A stretch of 64,000 nt of DNA from positions 49,069 to 113,068 of the forward strand of contig NZ_LEKN01000036.1 in NCBI RefSeq assembly GCF_009761395.1, given 5' to 3'. A model generated the notes under the pieces. That model was not told where the DNA came from, made no database searches, and was given only the letters and a program-made list of their open reading frames with translations. Origin of the DNA: Ursidibacter maritimus (GTDB lineage Bacteria > Pseudomonadota > Gammaproteobacteria > Enterobacterales > Pasteurellaceae). Made by a program: the position numbers and the translations under genes. Shown one piece after another: positions 41,342 to 51,665 of this stretch (the first letter of the stretch is position 1; each line of letters opens with the position of its first letter).

Positions 41342-43450
41342 TTAAACAGATCTTACCGCTTTCACCACACCGACAAGATAAGAAAGTTTATGCAAAATTG
41401 CATCTAGGTGTGTTTTATCTTTTACACTAATCAACATTTTCACTTGGTAAACACCGCCTGCTCTTGCTTCACTCTGAATGCTAAGAATATTGCTTTTCAT
41501 TTTAGCAACAGCGGTGGTAATGTCCGCCAGTACACCCTGTTGATTTAAAATATCAATCCAAATTTCCGCGTCAAACTCAACCGATTTTTCTTTAGCAATT
41601 TCCCAACTGACTGGCATATAGTGACGCTGATCTTGTGCATAATCTTGGACATTTCGACAACCGATATGATGAATACTTAGCCCTTTTCCTGAGCTAATAT
41701 AAGCAATAATCTCATCACCAGGCACAGGTAAACAGCATTTTGCAAAGCTAATGAGGCTACTATCAACCCCTTGAATTGCTAATGGCTGATTATTTTCAGG
41801 ATTACCGTCCGTATCAATTTCTAATCTTTGCCCTGATAAACGTTGTGCCACTACACCACTAATTTGATTACCCAAGCCGATTTCTGCAAGGAGATCATCA
41901 AAACTGGCTAATTTCAATTCATCAAGCAGATTTTGCTTCACAAGCGGGTCGATTTGCTCAAAGTTTTGCGAATTGAGCGAAAGCAATAATTGTCGTTTAC
42001 CTAAAGACACAGCCGAATCACGTTGCTGTCGTTTTAAAGTACTACGAATACAAGAGCGTGCTTTGGCTGTTACCACAAAGTTCAGCCATAGGGCATTTAA
42101 TCGTATTGTCTCAGCGGTTTGAATTTCAATGGTTTGCCCTGATTGTAATGGTTGAGAAAGTGGATATGGATTGTGATCAACGACCGCACCAATACAGCGA
42201 TCCCCAATATCCGTATGTAACGCATAGGCAAAATCCACCGCTGTCGCATTTGCAGGAAGTTGAACAATTCGGCCTTTAGGGGTAAACACATAAATATCAC
42301 TAGAGAACAGATCTGATTTGACATTCTCAATAAACTCGGCTGAATTTCCTGCACTTTGCTGCATCTCAACGATACTTTTTAGCCATTGTTGTGTCCGAAC
42401 TTGCACACTAGTACTGACGTGATCTTGATAGCCCCAGTGAGCCGCAACGCCGAGTCGAGCCATTTGATCCATCTCTTCAGTACGAATTAACACATCAACA
42501 GGCACGCCTCTAGGCCCAATCATAGACGTATGCAGAGATTGATAACCATTGGTTTTCGGTACAGCAATATAATCTTTAACTTGGAAAGGGAGAGGCTTAT
42601 ATAGTGAGTGCATCTGCCCAAGTACTCGATAGCAGTTATCGACACTTTCAACTACAACACGAAATGAATAAATATCTAAAATAGAATTAAAATGTTGGGT
42701 TTTTTCACGAATTTTTTGATAAAGATAATAAAGTGGGCGCTCTTTACCATACACTCGACATTTCATTCCTACTTCATCTAAGCGAGCTTTGATTTCAGCA
42801 GAAATGCGTAAAATCATCTCTTGCAAATTCCCTCTTGCCGTTTCGACTGAGCGTTTAATCACTTCATAACGGTAAGGATACATTGCCTTAAAGCAAAGAT
42901 CTTCTAGCTCATTTTTCAGTGATTCCATTCCCAAACGATGAGCCAATGGTGTATAAATTTCAAGGGTTTCTTTCGCAATTCGCAAACGCTTATCAGGGCG
43001 TAATGCACCTAATGTCCGCATATTGTGCGTACGGTCGGATAACTTAATTAATACCACCCGCACATCTTTGGTCATTGCCAAAATCATTTTACGGAAATTT
43101 TCGACCTGTGCTTCTTGGCGAGTACGAAACTTCAACTTATCAAGCTTAGAAACACCCTGTACGATTTCCGCTACACTTGCCCCAAATTCTTCGGCAAGTT
43201 GCTCTTCCGTATAGGGTGTATCTTCGATCACATCGTGCAACAACGCTGCCATCACTGCTTCGTGATCGAGTTTCATTTCAGCAATAATACAGGCTACTGC
43301 AACAGGGTGAGTAATGTAAGGTTCGCCACTTGAGCGGAACTGACCTTCGTGAGCATCTCGTGCCACTACAAAGGCACGTTTTACTCGCTCGATTTGCTCT
43401 GCGGGCAGATAACCTTGAATAATGGAACTGAGAGGTTCAAAAAGATCCAC
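41342..43450 (-). CDS. spoT: Bifunctional (p)ppGpp synthetase/hydrolase SpoT
   Basis: 702 residues from the GTG at 43450 (MDLFEPLSSIIQGYLP), chosen over a longer ATG frame because GGAAGG precedes it and the length equals E. coli SpoT as I know it. Hydrolase HD motif His72-Asp73 in HDVIED, then the synthetase fold (DIYSFRVVV), TGS domain (IYVFTPKGRI) and ACT domain at the C-terminus. It degrades and makes ppGpp in response to starvation. In operon after rpoZ, 100 bp apart. Confidence 0.97.
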   Translation of the reverse strand: MDLFEPLSSIIQGYLPAEQIERVKRAFVVARDAHEGQFRSSGEPYITHPVAVACIIAEMKLDHEAVMAALLHDVIEDTPYTEEQLAEEFGASVAEIVQGVSKLDKLKFRTRQEAQVENFRKMILAMTKDVRVVLIKLSDRTHNMRTLGALRPDKRLRIAKETLEIYTPLAHRLGMESLKNELEDLCFKAMYPYRYEVIKRSVETARGNLQEMILRISAEIKARLDEVGMKCRVYGKERPLYYLYQKIREKTQHFNSILDIYSFRVVVESVDNCYRVLGQMHSLYKPLPFQVKDYIAVPKTNGYQSLHTSMIGPRGVPVDVLIRTEEMDQMARLGVAAHWGYQDHVSTSVQVRTQQWLKSIVEMQQSAGNSAEFIENVKSDLFSSDIYVFTPKGRIVQLPANATAVDFAYALHTDIGDRCIGAVVDHNPYPLSQPLQSGQTIEIQTAETIRLNALWLNFVVTAKARSCIRSTLKRQQRDSAVSLGKRQLLLSLNSQNFEQIDPLVKQNLLDELKLASFDDLLAEIGLGNQISGVVAQRLSGQRLEIDTDGNPENNQPLAIQGVDSSLISFAKCCLPVPGDEIIAYISSGKGLSIHHIGCRNVQDYAQDQRHYMPVSWEIAKEKSVEFDAEIWIDILNQQGVLADITTAVAKMKSNILSIQSEARAGGVYQVKMLISVKDKTHLDAILHKLSYLVGVVKAVRSV

Positions 43451-43550
43451 GTTGCACCTTCCTTGAATAGAATTTAGATACAAAAATGGACAATTCAATT
43501 GCAAACTAAGTGATAAATCTCACCGCTTACATTAAATTGTCCATTCGAAA

Positions 43551-43832
43551 TTATGAATTTGCTTGGACATCCGCAAGGAAAGAAATTGCTTCTCTTTCAA
43601 CCACTTCTTGATGAAGTGCATCAATTTTTTCTTGCTGATCCATAATTTGGTTATTGATTAAACCTTCTTCGATCTCACGCAATGCAATTACTGTTGGTTT
43701 ATCGCCTTCTTCCGCCACGAGAGCTTCACGCGTATGTAGCTGTAATTGTCTTGCTCGGCGAGCTGCAGTTAAAATTAAATCAAAGCGGTTTCCAATTTTA
43801 TCTACTGCATCTTGAACGGTTACACGAGCCAT
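43551..43832 (-). CDS. rpoZ: RNA polymerase omega subunit
   Basis: 93 residues: [30 protein letters not shown], the omega signature that wraps the beta' C-terminus, and ends in an Ala/Asn tail. First gene of the rpoZ-spoT operon (conserved in gammaproteobacteria; gmk not adjacent here). Divergent from cyaA. Confidence 0.97.
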   Translation of the reverse strand: MARVTVQDAVDKIGNRFDLILTAARRARQLQLHTREALVAEEGDKPTVIALREIEEGLINNQIMDQQEKIDALHQEVVEREAISFLADVQANS

Positions 43833-44063
43833 TTTTTACTCCAAATTTTGCAAAATTTTTAACTTATAAAAGGGTAAGGATTATACAGGTATTCAGTTGT
43901 AGTGACAATACACTCCCATTAAGATTATGCAAAATACTCAGGGGGTAGTGTAACCGTATATAGTAAATTAACTCCAAAACAAATAAACTATGATTGGCTA
44001 TCTAGAACGCTTTACTTTCCTGTTTGAAATGGTAGATTGTTCTCTTTTTTATGAGGTAATGTA

Positions 44064-46526
44064 ATGAGAGAATTTTTTTTAGAGCAGGTTGATTCAACAA
44101 ATCGTTCTCTTATTTCGTTGCCTGAGATCATTCAGCGTATTGATAAACTCGATCAATTTCGAATCAAAAGGGCATTGAATAATTCAAATGATGCTTTTCA
44201 GCGTGTATTTACTTTTGTACCGCTTTTACTCCACTATAATCACCCTTCACTTCCATCTTATACAGAGGATGCTCCTTGTGGCATTTACCAATTTGAGCCA
44301 AATGAACTTCAATCTGCTTATTTAGCAGGTATTCCATTAAACAGCATTGAACAGTTTGATTTTGATGGTTTATATGCGATGGGAAGTTTAGGCTCAATTA
44401 CCCAAACGACTTTATCTGATTTGGATTTCTGGCTCTGCTATTCAAAGCCATTTTCAGAAGAACAGCGTTATTATTTAGAAAAAAAGTTACATAAAATCGA
44501 GCTATGGGCCAAAGAACAAGGTGTTGATCTCAATTTCTACCTAATGAACCCAGAAGAGTTTCGTTCTCATAAATATGATAGCGAAGTAACCGCAGAACAT
44601 TGCGGTTCAGCACAGCATTACTTTTTATTAGATGAATTTTATCGCTCTGCTATTCGTTTAGGTGGGAAACGTGTCTTGTGGTTACATTTATCTGATGAAT
44701 GTGAAGATTACCAAACAACAGTAGCTAATGCCGTCAGTAATAATTTGATTCGTTTAGATGAATGGCTTGATTTCGGTGATTTCTCTGAATTACCGTTAGG
44801 TGAATATTTTGGGGCGAGTTTATGGCAACTTTATAAAGGTATTGATTATCCTTATAAATCTGCAATTAAAATTTTACTACTTGAGAGTTATTCCGAAACT
44901 TATCCTGAAACATTTCTGATCTCTAAAAAATTTAAAGCGTTATTACATTCAAATAAAGCGGTGAATTACCATTTCGACCCGTATGTTGCAATGCTTGAGC
45001 AAGTTACAGATTACTTAACTAAACGCCAAGAATTTACTCGTCTGGAATGTTTACGCTACTGTTTTTATATTAAATCGAGTGAAGGGCAGTTTGATAGTTG
45101 GAAAAAGCAAGAGCTCAATGCCTTGGCTAGAACGTGGGGATGGAGTGAGGCAGAATTTCATCTATTGGAAATGAAATCTCATTGGAAAGTTAAGCAAGCA
45201 ATGCGTCATCAACAGATGCTAGTCGAACAATTTTTGCAGAGTTATCGACATTTAATCAATTTTGCTCGCAAATTCCAGATAGATCCAAGTATTATGCCAC
45301 AAGATACTGATTTGCTAATGCGTAAGCTCTATTCTGTATTTGAAGTCTTACCAGGTAAAATTACGCTTATCAATGAAAAGATTGCAAGTAATTTATCTGA
45401 AAATGAAGTTACTTTTGTTGAAGTAGCAGAGCACTCTTCTGCGAAAGCTGGTTGGTATATGATAAACCATGCGCCACTTAGTGCCTATGACTCAACTAAG
45501 CGTTATGTACAGTATCATAAGAGTCTAACTAAACTGGTCGCTTGGGCATATTTTAATGGTATTGTAACCGCTAATACCCAACTGCATTTAGCTAGTCAAA
45601 CCATTAGCCTAGCTAAATTACGTCAGTTTATTGCGGACTTGCGTCTTTCTTTTCCTGCGAAACCCCCGATTGTTAAAGAGAGTGATCTTTATCACCCAAA
45701 TGAAATTCGTAACTTGATTGTCGCAGTCAATCTTACTAAAGATCCAACTCGTGAAATGAGTAACCGCCCTGAGCTTTCCCAACTTAGTCTATTTAATCTA
45801 GGATCATCAGAAGAAGGGATCATCGGCAGTATTAGTATTATTTATCGCAATATGTGGAATGAAATCATCACCCAGCATATTGAAGGACACGATTCTATCT
45901 TAAAAGCCCTTAAACTGATTTCAAATAAAATTTACCGTAATTCAGCACCTCCGCAATCAGTAAATGTATTTTGTTACAGTACTCAACTGCGTAATGAATT
46001 GCAGAAATTTGTGATGAGTCTAGTAAATCGTTGTATTACCGTGCAGACAGGGGGGATTTATAGTAAACAGGCAGATACATTTAATCTAGCTGGTAAAAAA
46101 TGGCAACTAGTCTTTGGTAAACAGGTTGAATTAAAAGAGCTGATTACAGAAACTGAACAATCTATTACAGTTGAATCACCGAAAGCATTCACCGTACCCA
46201 AAGAGATTTATAGTTTCGCGAGTGAAGGTTTTTTGCAATTCTTCTTTGAAGATTTGCCGACTGGGGAATTTAATGTTTACGTATTGGATAAGAAAAACAA
46301 AGTAGAAATTTACCCCGAATGCCTTGGTGAAAAAGAAGACAAAATCAAGCAAATTAGCCGTTTATATGCAGAAGATGAATCCTCACAAAATAGTCATTAT
46401 TTGGAGAGCTTTAATTACCCGCAGTTCTATCAGTTACTTCAACAAAGGGAGGGCTTGATTATTGTTCCTTTTCAAAGTAAACAGCACCGCGATTATCTCG
46501 AAAAAAGAAAATCTAGTGATATCTAA
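44064..46526 (+). CDS. cyaA: Class I adenylate cyclase
   Basis: 820 residues. The catalytic N-terminal domain holds the nucleotidyltransferase-type signature MGSLGSITQTTLSDLDFWLC (Gly-Ser and Asp pair), and the long C-terminal regulatory part binds the PTS signal. It makes cAMP, which with CRP drives sugar use and competence in Haemophilus relatives. Divergent from rpoZ, convergent with kdsC. No convincing CRP site was found before it. Confidence 0.96.
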   Translation: MREFFLEQVDSTNRSLISLPEIIQRIDKLDQFRIKRALNNSNDAFQRVFTFVPLLLHYNHPSLPSYTEDAPCGIYQFEPNELQSAYLAGIPLNSIEQFDFDGLYAMGSLGSITQTTLSDLDFWLCYSKPFSEEQRYYLEKKLHKIELWAKEQGVDLNFYLMNPEEFRSHKYDSEVTAEHCGSAQHYFLLDEFYRSAIRLGGKRVLWLHLSDECEDYQTTVANAVSNNLIRLDEWLDFGDFSELPLGEYFGASLWQLYKGIDYPYKSAIKILLLESYSETYPETFLISKKFKALLHSNKAVNYHFDPYVAMLEQVTDYLTKRQEFTRLECLRYCFYIKSSEGQFDSWKKQELNALARTWGWSEAEFHLLEMKSHWKVKQAMRHQQMLVEQFLQSYRHLINFARKFQIDPSIMPQDTDLLMRKLYSVFEVLPGKITLINEKIASNLSENEVTFVEVAEHSSAKAGWYMINHAPLSAYDSTKRYVQYHKSLTKLVAWAYFNGIVTANTQLHLASQTISLAKLRQFIADLRLSFPAKPPIVKESDLYHPNEIRNLIVAVNLTKDPTREMSNRPELSQLSLFNLGSSEEGIIGSISIIYRNMWNEIITQHIEGHDSILKALKLISNKIYRNSAPPQSVNVFCYSTQLRNELQKFVMSLVNRCITVQTGGIYSKQADTFNLAGKKWQLVFGKQVELKELITETEQSITVESPKAFTVPKEIYSFASEGFLQFFFEDLPTGEFNVYVLDKKNKVEIYPECLGEKEDKIKQISRLYAEDESSQNSHYLESFNYPQFYQLLQQREGLIIVPFQSKQHRDYLEKRKSSDI

Positions 46527-46569
46527 TATTGGTTAGATTGTATAGTTTTTACGGTGCTGATTTAACCGC

Positions 46570-47109
46570 TTATTGTTTCATTTGATGTACGACTTTCATA
46601 AAGCCATCGGCCGAAGCGTAAACTTCTTCTTTTCCCTGAGCTTTTAAAATCATATCAGAAAGTTCTCTAAAGGCTGAATCCCCACCTTTACGAGTTAAAA
46701 CAAGATCGGCTTGTTGCTTGATATAATCAAATGCATCACCAACAGCGACAGACAATCCACAAACTTCAAAGGCAGGAAGATCTAAGGTATCATCGCCTAG
46801 AAATGCAGTTTCTTCTGCATAAACCCCCGCTTGCTGCATTAATTCCAAGCAAGCCTGTTTTTTAGACATCTTACCTAATTGAAAAAGTGGAATGCCTAGA
46901 TCCTTAATTCTTCTTCGCAAAATAGGCGTATCGCCACCTGAAAGTACTGCAACTTGAATGCCACAAGCAAGTAACATTTTAATGCCCAGCCCATCTTTGA
47001 CATTAAAATATTTGAGAGCCTCACCATTTTCACTGTAATACAAACTGCCATCAGTTAAAACACCATCAACATCAGTAATGACTAATTTTATTTTTGTAAG
47101 CTGTTCCAT
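46570..47109 (-). CDS. kdsC: KDO-8-phosphate phosphatase
   Basis: 179 residues of the cap-less HAD family. Nucleophile Asp13 and acid/base Asp15 in TDVDGVLTDG, SGG motif II, and GDDTLDLPAF with the metal Asp residues. It makes KDO for the lipopolysaccharide core. Not next to kdsD/lpt genes. Convergent with cyaA (43 bp). Confidence 0.94.
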   Translation of the reverse strand: MEQLTKIKLVITDVDGVLTDGSLYYSENGEALKYFNVKDGLGIKMLLACGIQVAVLSGGDTPILRRRIKDLGIPLFQLGKMSKKQACLELMQQAGVYAEETAFLGDDTLDLPAFEVCGLSVAVGDAFDYIKQQADLVLTRKGGDSAFRELSDMILKAQGKEEVYASADGFMKVVHQMKQ

Positions 47110-47175
47110 AAGGTTTCCTTGATTTTAAACAGGGGGAGTTTTATTATCTCGTATTATAGCTTTTTGGAGGTATGA

Positions 47176-47862
47176 ATGTCGATTTCTCAAAATTTAGCGA
47201 CAATTTCTCAGCGAATTCAACAATTTACTCAACAAACACAACGGCCAGAAAATAGCGTAAAATTACTTGCAGTGAGTAAAACCAAGCCGATTTCTGCCAT
47301 TGAGCAAGCGATTTGTGCAGGGCAGCGAGCATTTGGTGAAAACTATGTTCAAGAAGGAGTTGAAAAGGTGCAATATTTTGCTAATCAATCGGATTTGGAA
47401 TGGCATTTCATCGGTGCATTGCAGTCAAATAAAACACGCCTAGTGGCAGAGCATTTTGATTGGGTACAGACGATAGATCGACTAAAAATAGCTCAACGTT
47501 TAAGTGAACAACGTCCTGTTGGCAAACCAGCCCTAAATGTATTACTACAAATTAACATTAGCGATGAAGCTTCAAAAGCGGGTATTGCTCCTACAGATAT
47601 GCTAGCACTAGCTACCGAAATTAGCCAATTACCCAATTTAAAACTGCGTGGCTTAATGGCAATACCGAAACCTGAATCAGAGCCAGAACAACAGCGAATT
47701 GCTTTAGTACAAATGCAAATGCTATTTGAACAGCTGAAATGTCATTTTAAGGATATTGATACCTTATCAATGGGAATGTCAGATGATATGCAAGTTGCTA
47801 TTGAATGCGGCTCTACAATGGTACGTATTGGTACTGCTATTTTTGGTGCGAGAAATTATTAG
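47176..47862 (+). CDS. PLP homeostasis protein (YggS/PLPBP family)
   Basis: 228 residues. Lys35 in LLAVSKTKP is the PLP Schiff-base site; the alanine-racemase-like barrel continues with AFGENYVQE, WHFIGALQSNK and SMGMSDDMQVAIECGSTMVRIG. It buffers PLP and affects amino-acid metabolism. GGAGG before the ATG. Usually beside pilT or proC; not here. Confidence 0.95.
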   Translation: MSISQNLATISQRIQQFTQQTQRPENSVKLLAVSKTKPISAIEQAICAGQRAFGENYVQEGVEKVQYFANQSDLEWHFIGALQSNKTRLVAEHFDWVQTIDRLKIAQRLSEQRPVGKPALNVLLQINISDEASKAGIAPTDMLALATEISQLPNLKLRGLMAIPKPESEPEQQRIALVQMQMLFEQLKCHFKDIDTLSMGMSDDMQVAIECGSTMVRIGTAIFGARNY

Positions 47863-47949
47863 ATAAGAGTAGCGAAGGAAATCGGAAATATAGAGAAATT
47901 TAGCTTTATATAATGAACGTGAGATTTTTAAGATGATATCTTATTAAGT

Positions 47950-47987
47950 AAAAATGGCTCATCTCCATTAAGATATGAGCCATTTTT
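47950..47987. terminator. Bidirectional terminator
   Basis: AAAAATGGCTCAT (47950-47962) with ATGAGCCATTTTT (47975-47987), between convergent genes. Confidence 0.85.
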
Positions 47988-48005
47988 AATGGATAAATGT
48001 TTTAA

Positions 48006-49328
48006 TTACATTTCAGTCAGATCAAGGTTTTTTGTCTCTTTTGATGCAAATAGTGCCAAGAGAGTAATTAGTGCATTTATAGCTAAGTAAATACCAACAC
48101 CTAAGATACCATATGCAGCATTGATCTTGATTGCAAAAGTTGCTGCAATGGTTGCACCTACAATAGAAGCAAAGTTATAAGCAAGTGATGCACCAGAATA
48201 ACGCACTTCTGTTGGGAATAATTCTGGTAGTAAAGCAGCCATTGGACCGAATGTCATACCCATAAAACTCATACCGATCACAAGGAAAATAAATACGCTT
48301 ACTGGTGTACCATTTGATAAGAAATATGGCATACACAAGCCGAAAATACCAATTCCAGCAGTGACATAAATTAACCATTTACGGCGACCAATTTTATCTG
48401 CAAAGATGCCCGAAATACTCACAAATGTCCCAAATACAATTGCACTCAATAGCAATAAACCTGTGAAAGTATTTGGCTCAATTCCTAACCCCATCGGGTG
48501 ACCTGCTTCAGATAGTTTTACAGGTGTTCTTGAATATACTTGTGCGAAAGCGGTCATAATATAGAACAGTACATAGGTTGCAGTCATAATGAATGTACCT
48601 AGAATAAGTGGTTTCATATGATGCTTAAATACTGCACTTACTGGTGCTTTTTGTGTTTTACCTTTCTCTTCAGCTTCGCGGAAAACGTGGCTCTCGTGAA
48701 GTGTTAGGCGAACCCATAAGCCTACTGCAACTAATACAATAGATGAAATAAATGGAATACGCCAAGCCCATTCAACTAACGCTTCTTTACCAAAGGTATA
48801 ACTTACTAGGAAGAATGCTCCGTTTGCTAAGAATAATCCAATTGGTGCACCTAATTGTGGGAATGTACCATACCAAGCACGTTTACCATCTGGAGCGTTT
48901 TCAGTTGCAACTAGTGCAGCACCACCCCATTCTCCACCTAAACCAATACCTTGTCCGATACGGCATAGGCATAGTAAGACAGTTGCCCAAATGCCAATAC
49001 TTTCATAATTTGGTAAAAGACCGATAGTAACAGTTGATAAGCCCATTAGTAGTAATGAGGCAACTAATGTTCTTTTACGTCCGATTTTATCGCCAAAGTG
49101 TCCGAATAAAGCTGATCCTATTGGGCGAGCAAAGAACGCTAAAGCAAGCGTTGAAAGAGAGAAAAGTTCATCAGAAACAGGGTCGCCACTTTTGAAAAAC
49201 TGAGTATTAAAAACTAATACCGCAGCGGCTGCGTAAATATAGTAATCAAAAAATTCAATTGCTGTACCAATCATTGAGGCGATAGCAACTTTCTTAGGAT
49301 CGTTCCTTAAAGTATGTGTAGAAGTCAT
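48006..49328 (-). CDS. MHS-family MFS transporter (YhjE-like)
   Basis: 440 residues, twelve membrane helices. Metabolite:H+ symporter signature GHFGDKIGRKRTLVASLLLMG and GLGLGGEWGGAAL, and LLPELFPTEVRYSGASLAYN, matching E. coli YhjE (same length) and, more distantly, ProP/ShiA. Substrate unknown, probably a small carboxylate or zwitterion. Single gene with a 360-bp upstream gap. Confidence 0.88.
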   Translation of the reverse strand: MTSTHTLRNDPKKVAIASMIGTAIEFFDYYIYAAAAVLVFNTQFFKSGDPVSDELFSLSTLALAFFARPIGSALFGHFGDKIGRKRTLVASLLLMGLSTVTIGLLPNYESIGIWATVLLCLCRIGQGIGLGGEWGGAALVATENAPDGKRAWYGTFPQLGAPIGLFLANGAFFLVSYTFGKEALVEWAWRIPFISSIVLVAVGLWVRLTLHESHVFREAEEKGKTQKAPVSAVFKHHMKPLILGTFIMTATYVLFYIMTAFAQVYSRTPVKLSEAGHPMGLGIEPNTFTGLLLLSAIVFGTFVSISGIFADKIGRRKWLIYVTAGIGIFGLCMPYFLSNGTPVSVFIFLVIGMSFMGMTFGPMAALLPELFPTEVRYSGASLAYNFASIVGATIAATFAIKINAAYGILGVGIYLAINALITLLALFASKETKNLDLTEM

Positions 49329-49694
49329 TTGTAATTCTCATATAGTAAAAATGAAGTGCGGATATTATTGTTTTTAAATAAAGAAAACAAGGCTATAAGG
49401 TTGCGCATTATATTTTTAACTTTATAAAAAACTGCTTTTATTGGTTTTTTTAGAAGATAAGTCTAATTTTATATATCTTTACATTTGCGCTATCTGTTTA
49501 TGAAAAAAAAACGTGAGAAAATTTTTTCTTATCCTGACTTTTAATTTCTTGCATGCAATAGCCTATTGGAATAACGGACCCCAACAATAAATATCTTTGT
49601 TTTTTTATTTTGTGTTGGCAAAATGATCAGTGATTGATTGTTAACTGATCAATTGATTTAATTATAAATATAAGCTAACTATAGGAGATTAACA
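49329..49694. other. Intergenic region between divergent transporter and lipoprotein genes
   Basis: Holds two divergent promoters by position. Palindromes TTGCATGCAA (around 49551) and paired TGATCA sites (around 49624 and 49647) could be operators. No gene is credible. Confidence 0.45.
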
Positions 49695-50384
49695 ATGCTT
49701 AAACAATGTACTTTGGCTGCATTTATTATTGCTCTAGCGGGCTGTGGAAGCTCTTCTAATCCTAAAAATATGGAGAATAATACTGTAACGCCATCAACGC
49801 CATCAACGTCCCCATCTAATGTAGATGTGGTACCAGTGTATAGTGGGGGATATTTTTTTACTGGTGATGGTAAAAACGGTAATTTAAATTCTGCTTCCAA
49901 CTTAGATTCTCTTGAAATTGACGGAAAAAAATTATCCTTAGTTCTTGGTAATGAAATTCATAAAGAGAAGAAATTAACTGATTCTACTTTTGGAGTTTAT
50001 GCAGCTCGTGGTTTAGATGAGGATTATGCTATTTCTAGAGGAAAAATTACACCTGATAGCCAAATCCCGACAACGGGTAAATTTAATTATAAAGGTGATG
50101 CCTTCTATGGAAGTCAAAGACTAGGGGGGTGGGTTGACGGTAAATCATCTTTCTCTGTTGATTTTAACAATAAAACCGTAGATGGAAATATTACAGTAGC
50201 AAGCCATAATGTAAATATTCAATTACCAACTGCAACAATTTCAGGATCGTCATTCTATGGTGGTTCAGACAGAACTTCTTGGGTTCGTGGTAAATTTTAT
50301 GGTGAAAATGCCAAGGAGTTAGGTGGTATCTATGAGGATGATGTTAATGGTTCTGCTGCGGTGTTTGGTGCAACTAAGCAATAA
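49695..50384 (+). CDS. Small TbpB-like surface lipoprotein
   Basis: 229 residues. Lipobox LAGC with Cys17, a Ser/Pro/Thr-rich linker (TPSTPSTSPSN), then an eight-strand-type barrel ending in KFYGENAKELGGIYED and AVFGATK, the classical end of TbpB barrels. Such proteins are Slam-dependent surface lipoproteins that bind host ligands or act as hemophores; which one is not known. GGAGA before the ATG. Terminator follows. Confidence 0.78.
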   Translation: MLKQCTLAAFIIALAGCGSSSNPKNMENNTVTPSTPSTSPSNVDVVPVYSGGYFFTGDGKNGNLNSASNLDSLEIDGKKLSLVLGNEIHKEKKLTDSTFGVYAARGLDEDYAISRGKITPDSQIPTTGKFNYKGDAFYGSQRLGGWVDGKSSFSVDFNNKTVDGNITVASHNVNIQLPTATISGSSFYGGSDRTSWVRGKFYGENAKELGGIYEDDVNGSAAVFGATKQ

Positions 50385-50414
50385 GCATTAACATACTTCA
50401 TAACTATAATTAAG

Positions 50415-50470
50415 AAAAACGGTTTTTAGCGATCTGATATGAGAATTTAGATGCTAATTGCCGTTTTTTA
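50415..50470 (+). terminator. Terminator of the small lipoprotein gene
   Basis: AAAAACGG with CCGTTTTT, inner TAGC/GCTA and ATCT/AGAT helices, then TTTTTT. Confidence 0.8.
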
Positions 50471-50576
50471 TTTGTGTATATTTTTTTATGATATTCTTGA
50501 AAAGAAATTGAGAGTTTTAGCGATTATGCTATGCTGACGAGCAGTTTTATCAATAACTCTTAAGGTAAATTCGTCT

Positions 50577-51641
50577 ATGTGGCAGACGTTTCTTGCAGTA
50601 TTTTGCGTATCTTTCTTAGCGTTGATTGTAATGCGACCTGTGGCAGAGAAAATAGGTTTGGTGGATAAACCAAACTTTCGTAAACGCCACCAAGGTGTTA
50701 TCCCGTTAATTGGGGGGATCGCTTTATTTCTTGGGAATTTAACATTCTATTTATTGGAATGGCAACAGATGAAATTCCCAGAGCTTTATTTAACAGCGGT
50801 AACTATTTTGCTGATTATCGGTGTACTAGATGACCGCTTTGATATTAGCCCCTTTTTACGAGCAGGTATTCAAGCCTGTTTAGCAGGGGCAATGATTTAT
50901 AGTGGATTATCCATTGCCAGTCTTGGACAGCTGATTGCACCTTTTAGCTTAGAGCTTGGTGCTGTTGGAGTGGTATTAACGGTATTTATCACTATTGCGA
51001 TTATCAATGCGTTTAATATGATTGATGGTATTGATGGGCTGTTAGCGGGGCTTTCTTCGGTAAGTTTTGCAGGTATCGGTATTTTAATGTGGCTTGATGA
51101 GCAATACACTTTAGCTTATTGGTGTTTTGGCTTATTGTTAGTCCTTCTGCCTTATGCGATGTTTAATTTGAGTGTTTTTGGGGCGAAATGGAAGGTCTTT
51201 ATGGGCGACTCGGGGAGTACCTTAATTGGCTTTACAATGATTTGGATTTTGCTCTTGAGTACACAAGGGCAAGGACACGCCATTAGCCCCATTACAGGTT
51301 TATGGTTAATTGCTGTGCCGTTAATTGATATGGTTGCCATTATTTTCCGCCGTTTACGAAAAGGCAAAAGCCCATTCCGTCCAGACCGCTTACACATTCA
51401 TCACTTAATGATGCGAGCAGGATTAACATCTCGTCAAGCCTTGGCGGTAATTACATTCGGTGCAGCCCTTTGTACAACCTTTGGCGTATTAGGTGAAATT
51501 TACTACTGGAACCAGTGGGTAATGTTTATCTGCTTTATTGCCTTATTTTTCTTATATTCTTACTCTATCGTACACGCGTGGCGAATTACCCGTTTTGTTC
51601 GCCGTCATAAACGCCGATTACGCAGAAAACAGAGTAACTAA
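50577..51641 (+). CDS. wecA: Undecaprenyl-phosphate GlcNAc-1-phosphate transferase (starts ECA)
   Basis: 354 residues, eleven or so membrane helices. DDRFDI, NAFNMIDGIDGL and the cytosolic HIHH motif mark the PNPT family member WecA. It transfers GlcNAc-1-P from UDP-GlcNAc to undecaprenyl phosphate, forming ECA lipid I. First gene of the ECA cluster here. Confidence 0.95.
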   Translation: MWQTFLAVFCVSFLALIVMRPVAEKIGLVDKPNFRKRHQGVIPLIGGIALFLGNLTFYLLEWQQMKFPELYLTAVTILLIIGVLDDRFDISPFLRAGIQACLAGAMIYSGLSIASLGQLIAPFSLELGAVGVVLTVFITIAIINAFNMIDGIDGLLAGLSSVSFAGIGILMWLDEQYTLAYWCFGLLLVLLPYAMFNLSVFGAKWKVFMGDSGSTLIGFTMIWILLLSTQGQGHAISPITGLWLIAVPLIDMVAIIFRRLRKGKSPFRPDRLHIHHLMMRAGLTSRQALAVITFGAALCTTFGVLGEIYYWNQWVMFICFIALFFLYSYSIVHAWRITRFVRRHKRRLRRKQSN

Positions 51642-51665
51642 AATTTATATCGGAGCAAAAACAAA

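Noticed and set aside
43833..44063. CRP site before cyaA
   Set aside because: Only half of a TGTGA-N6-TCACA match was found.
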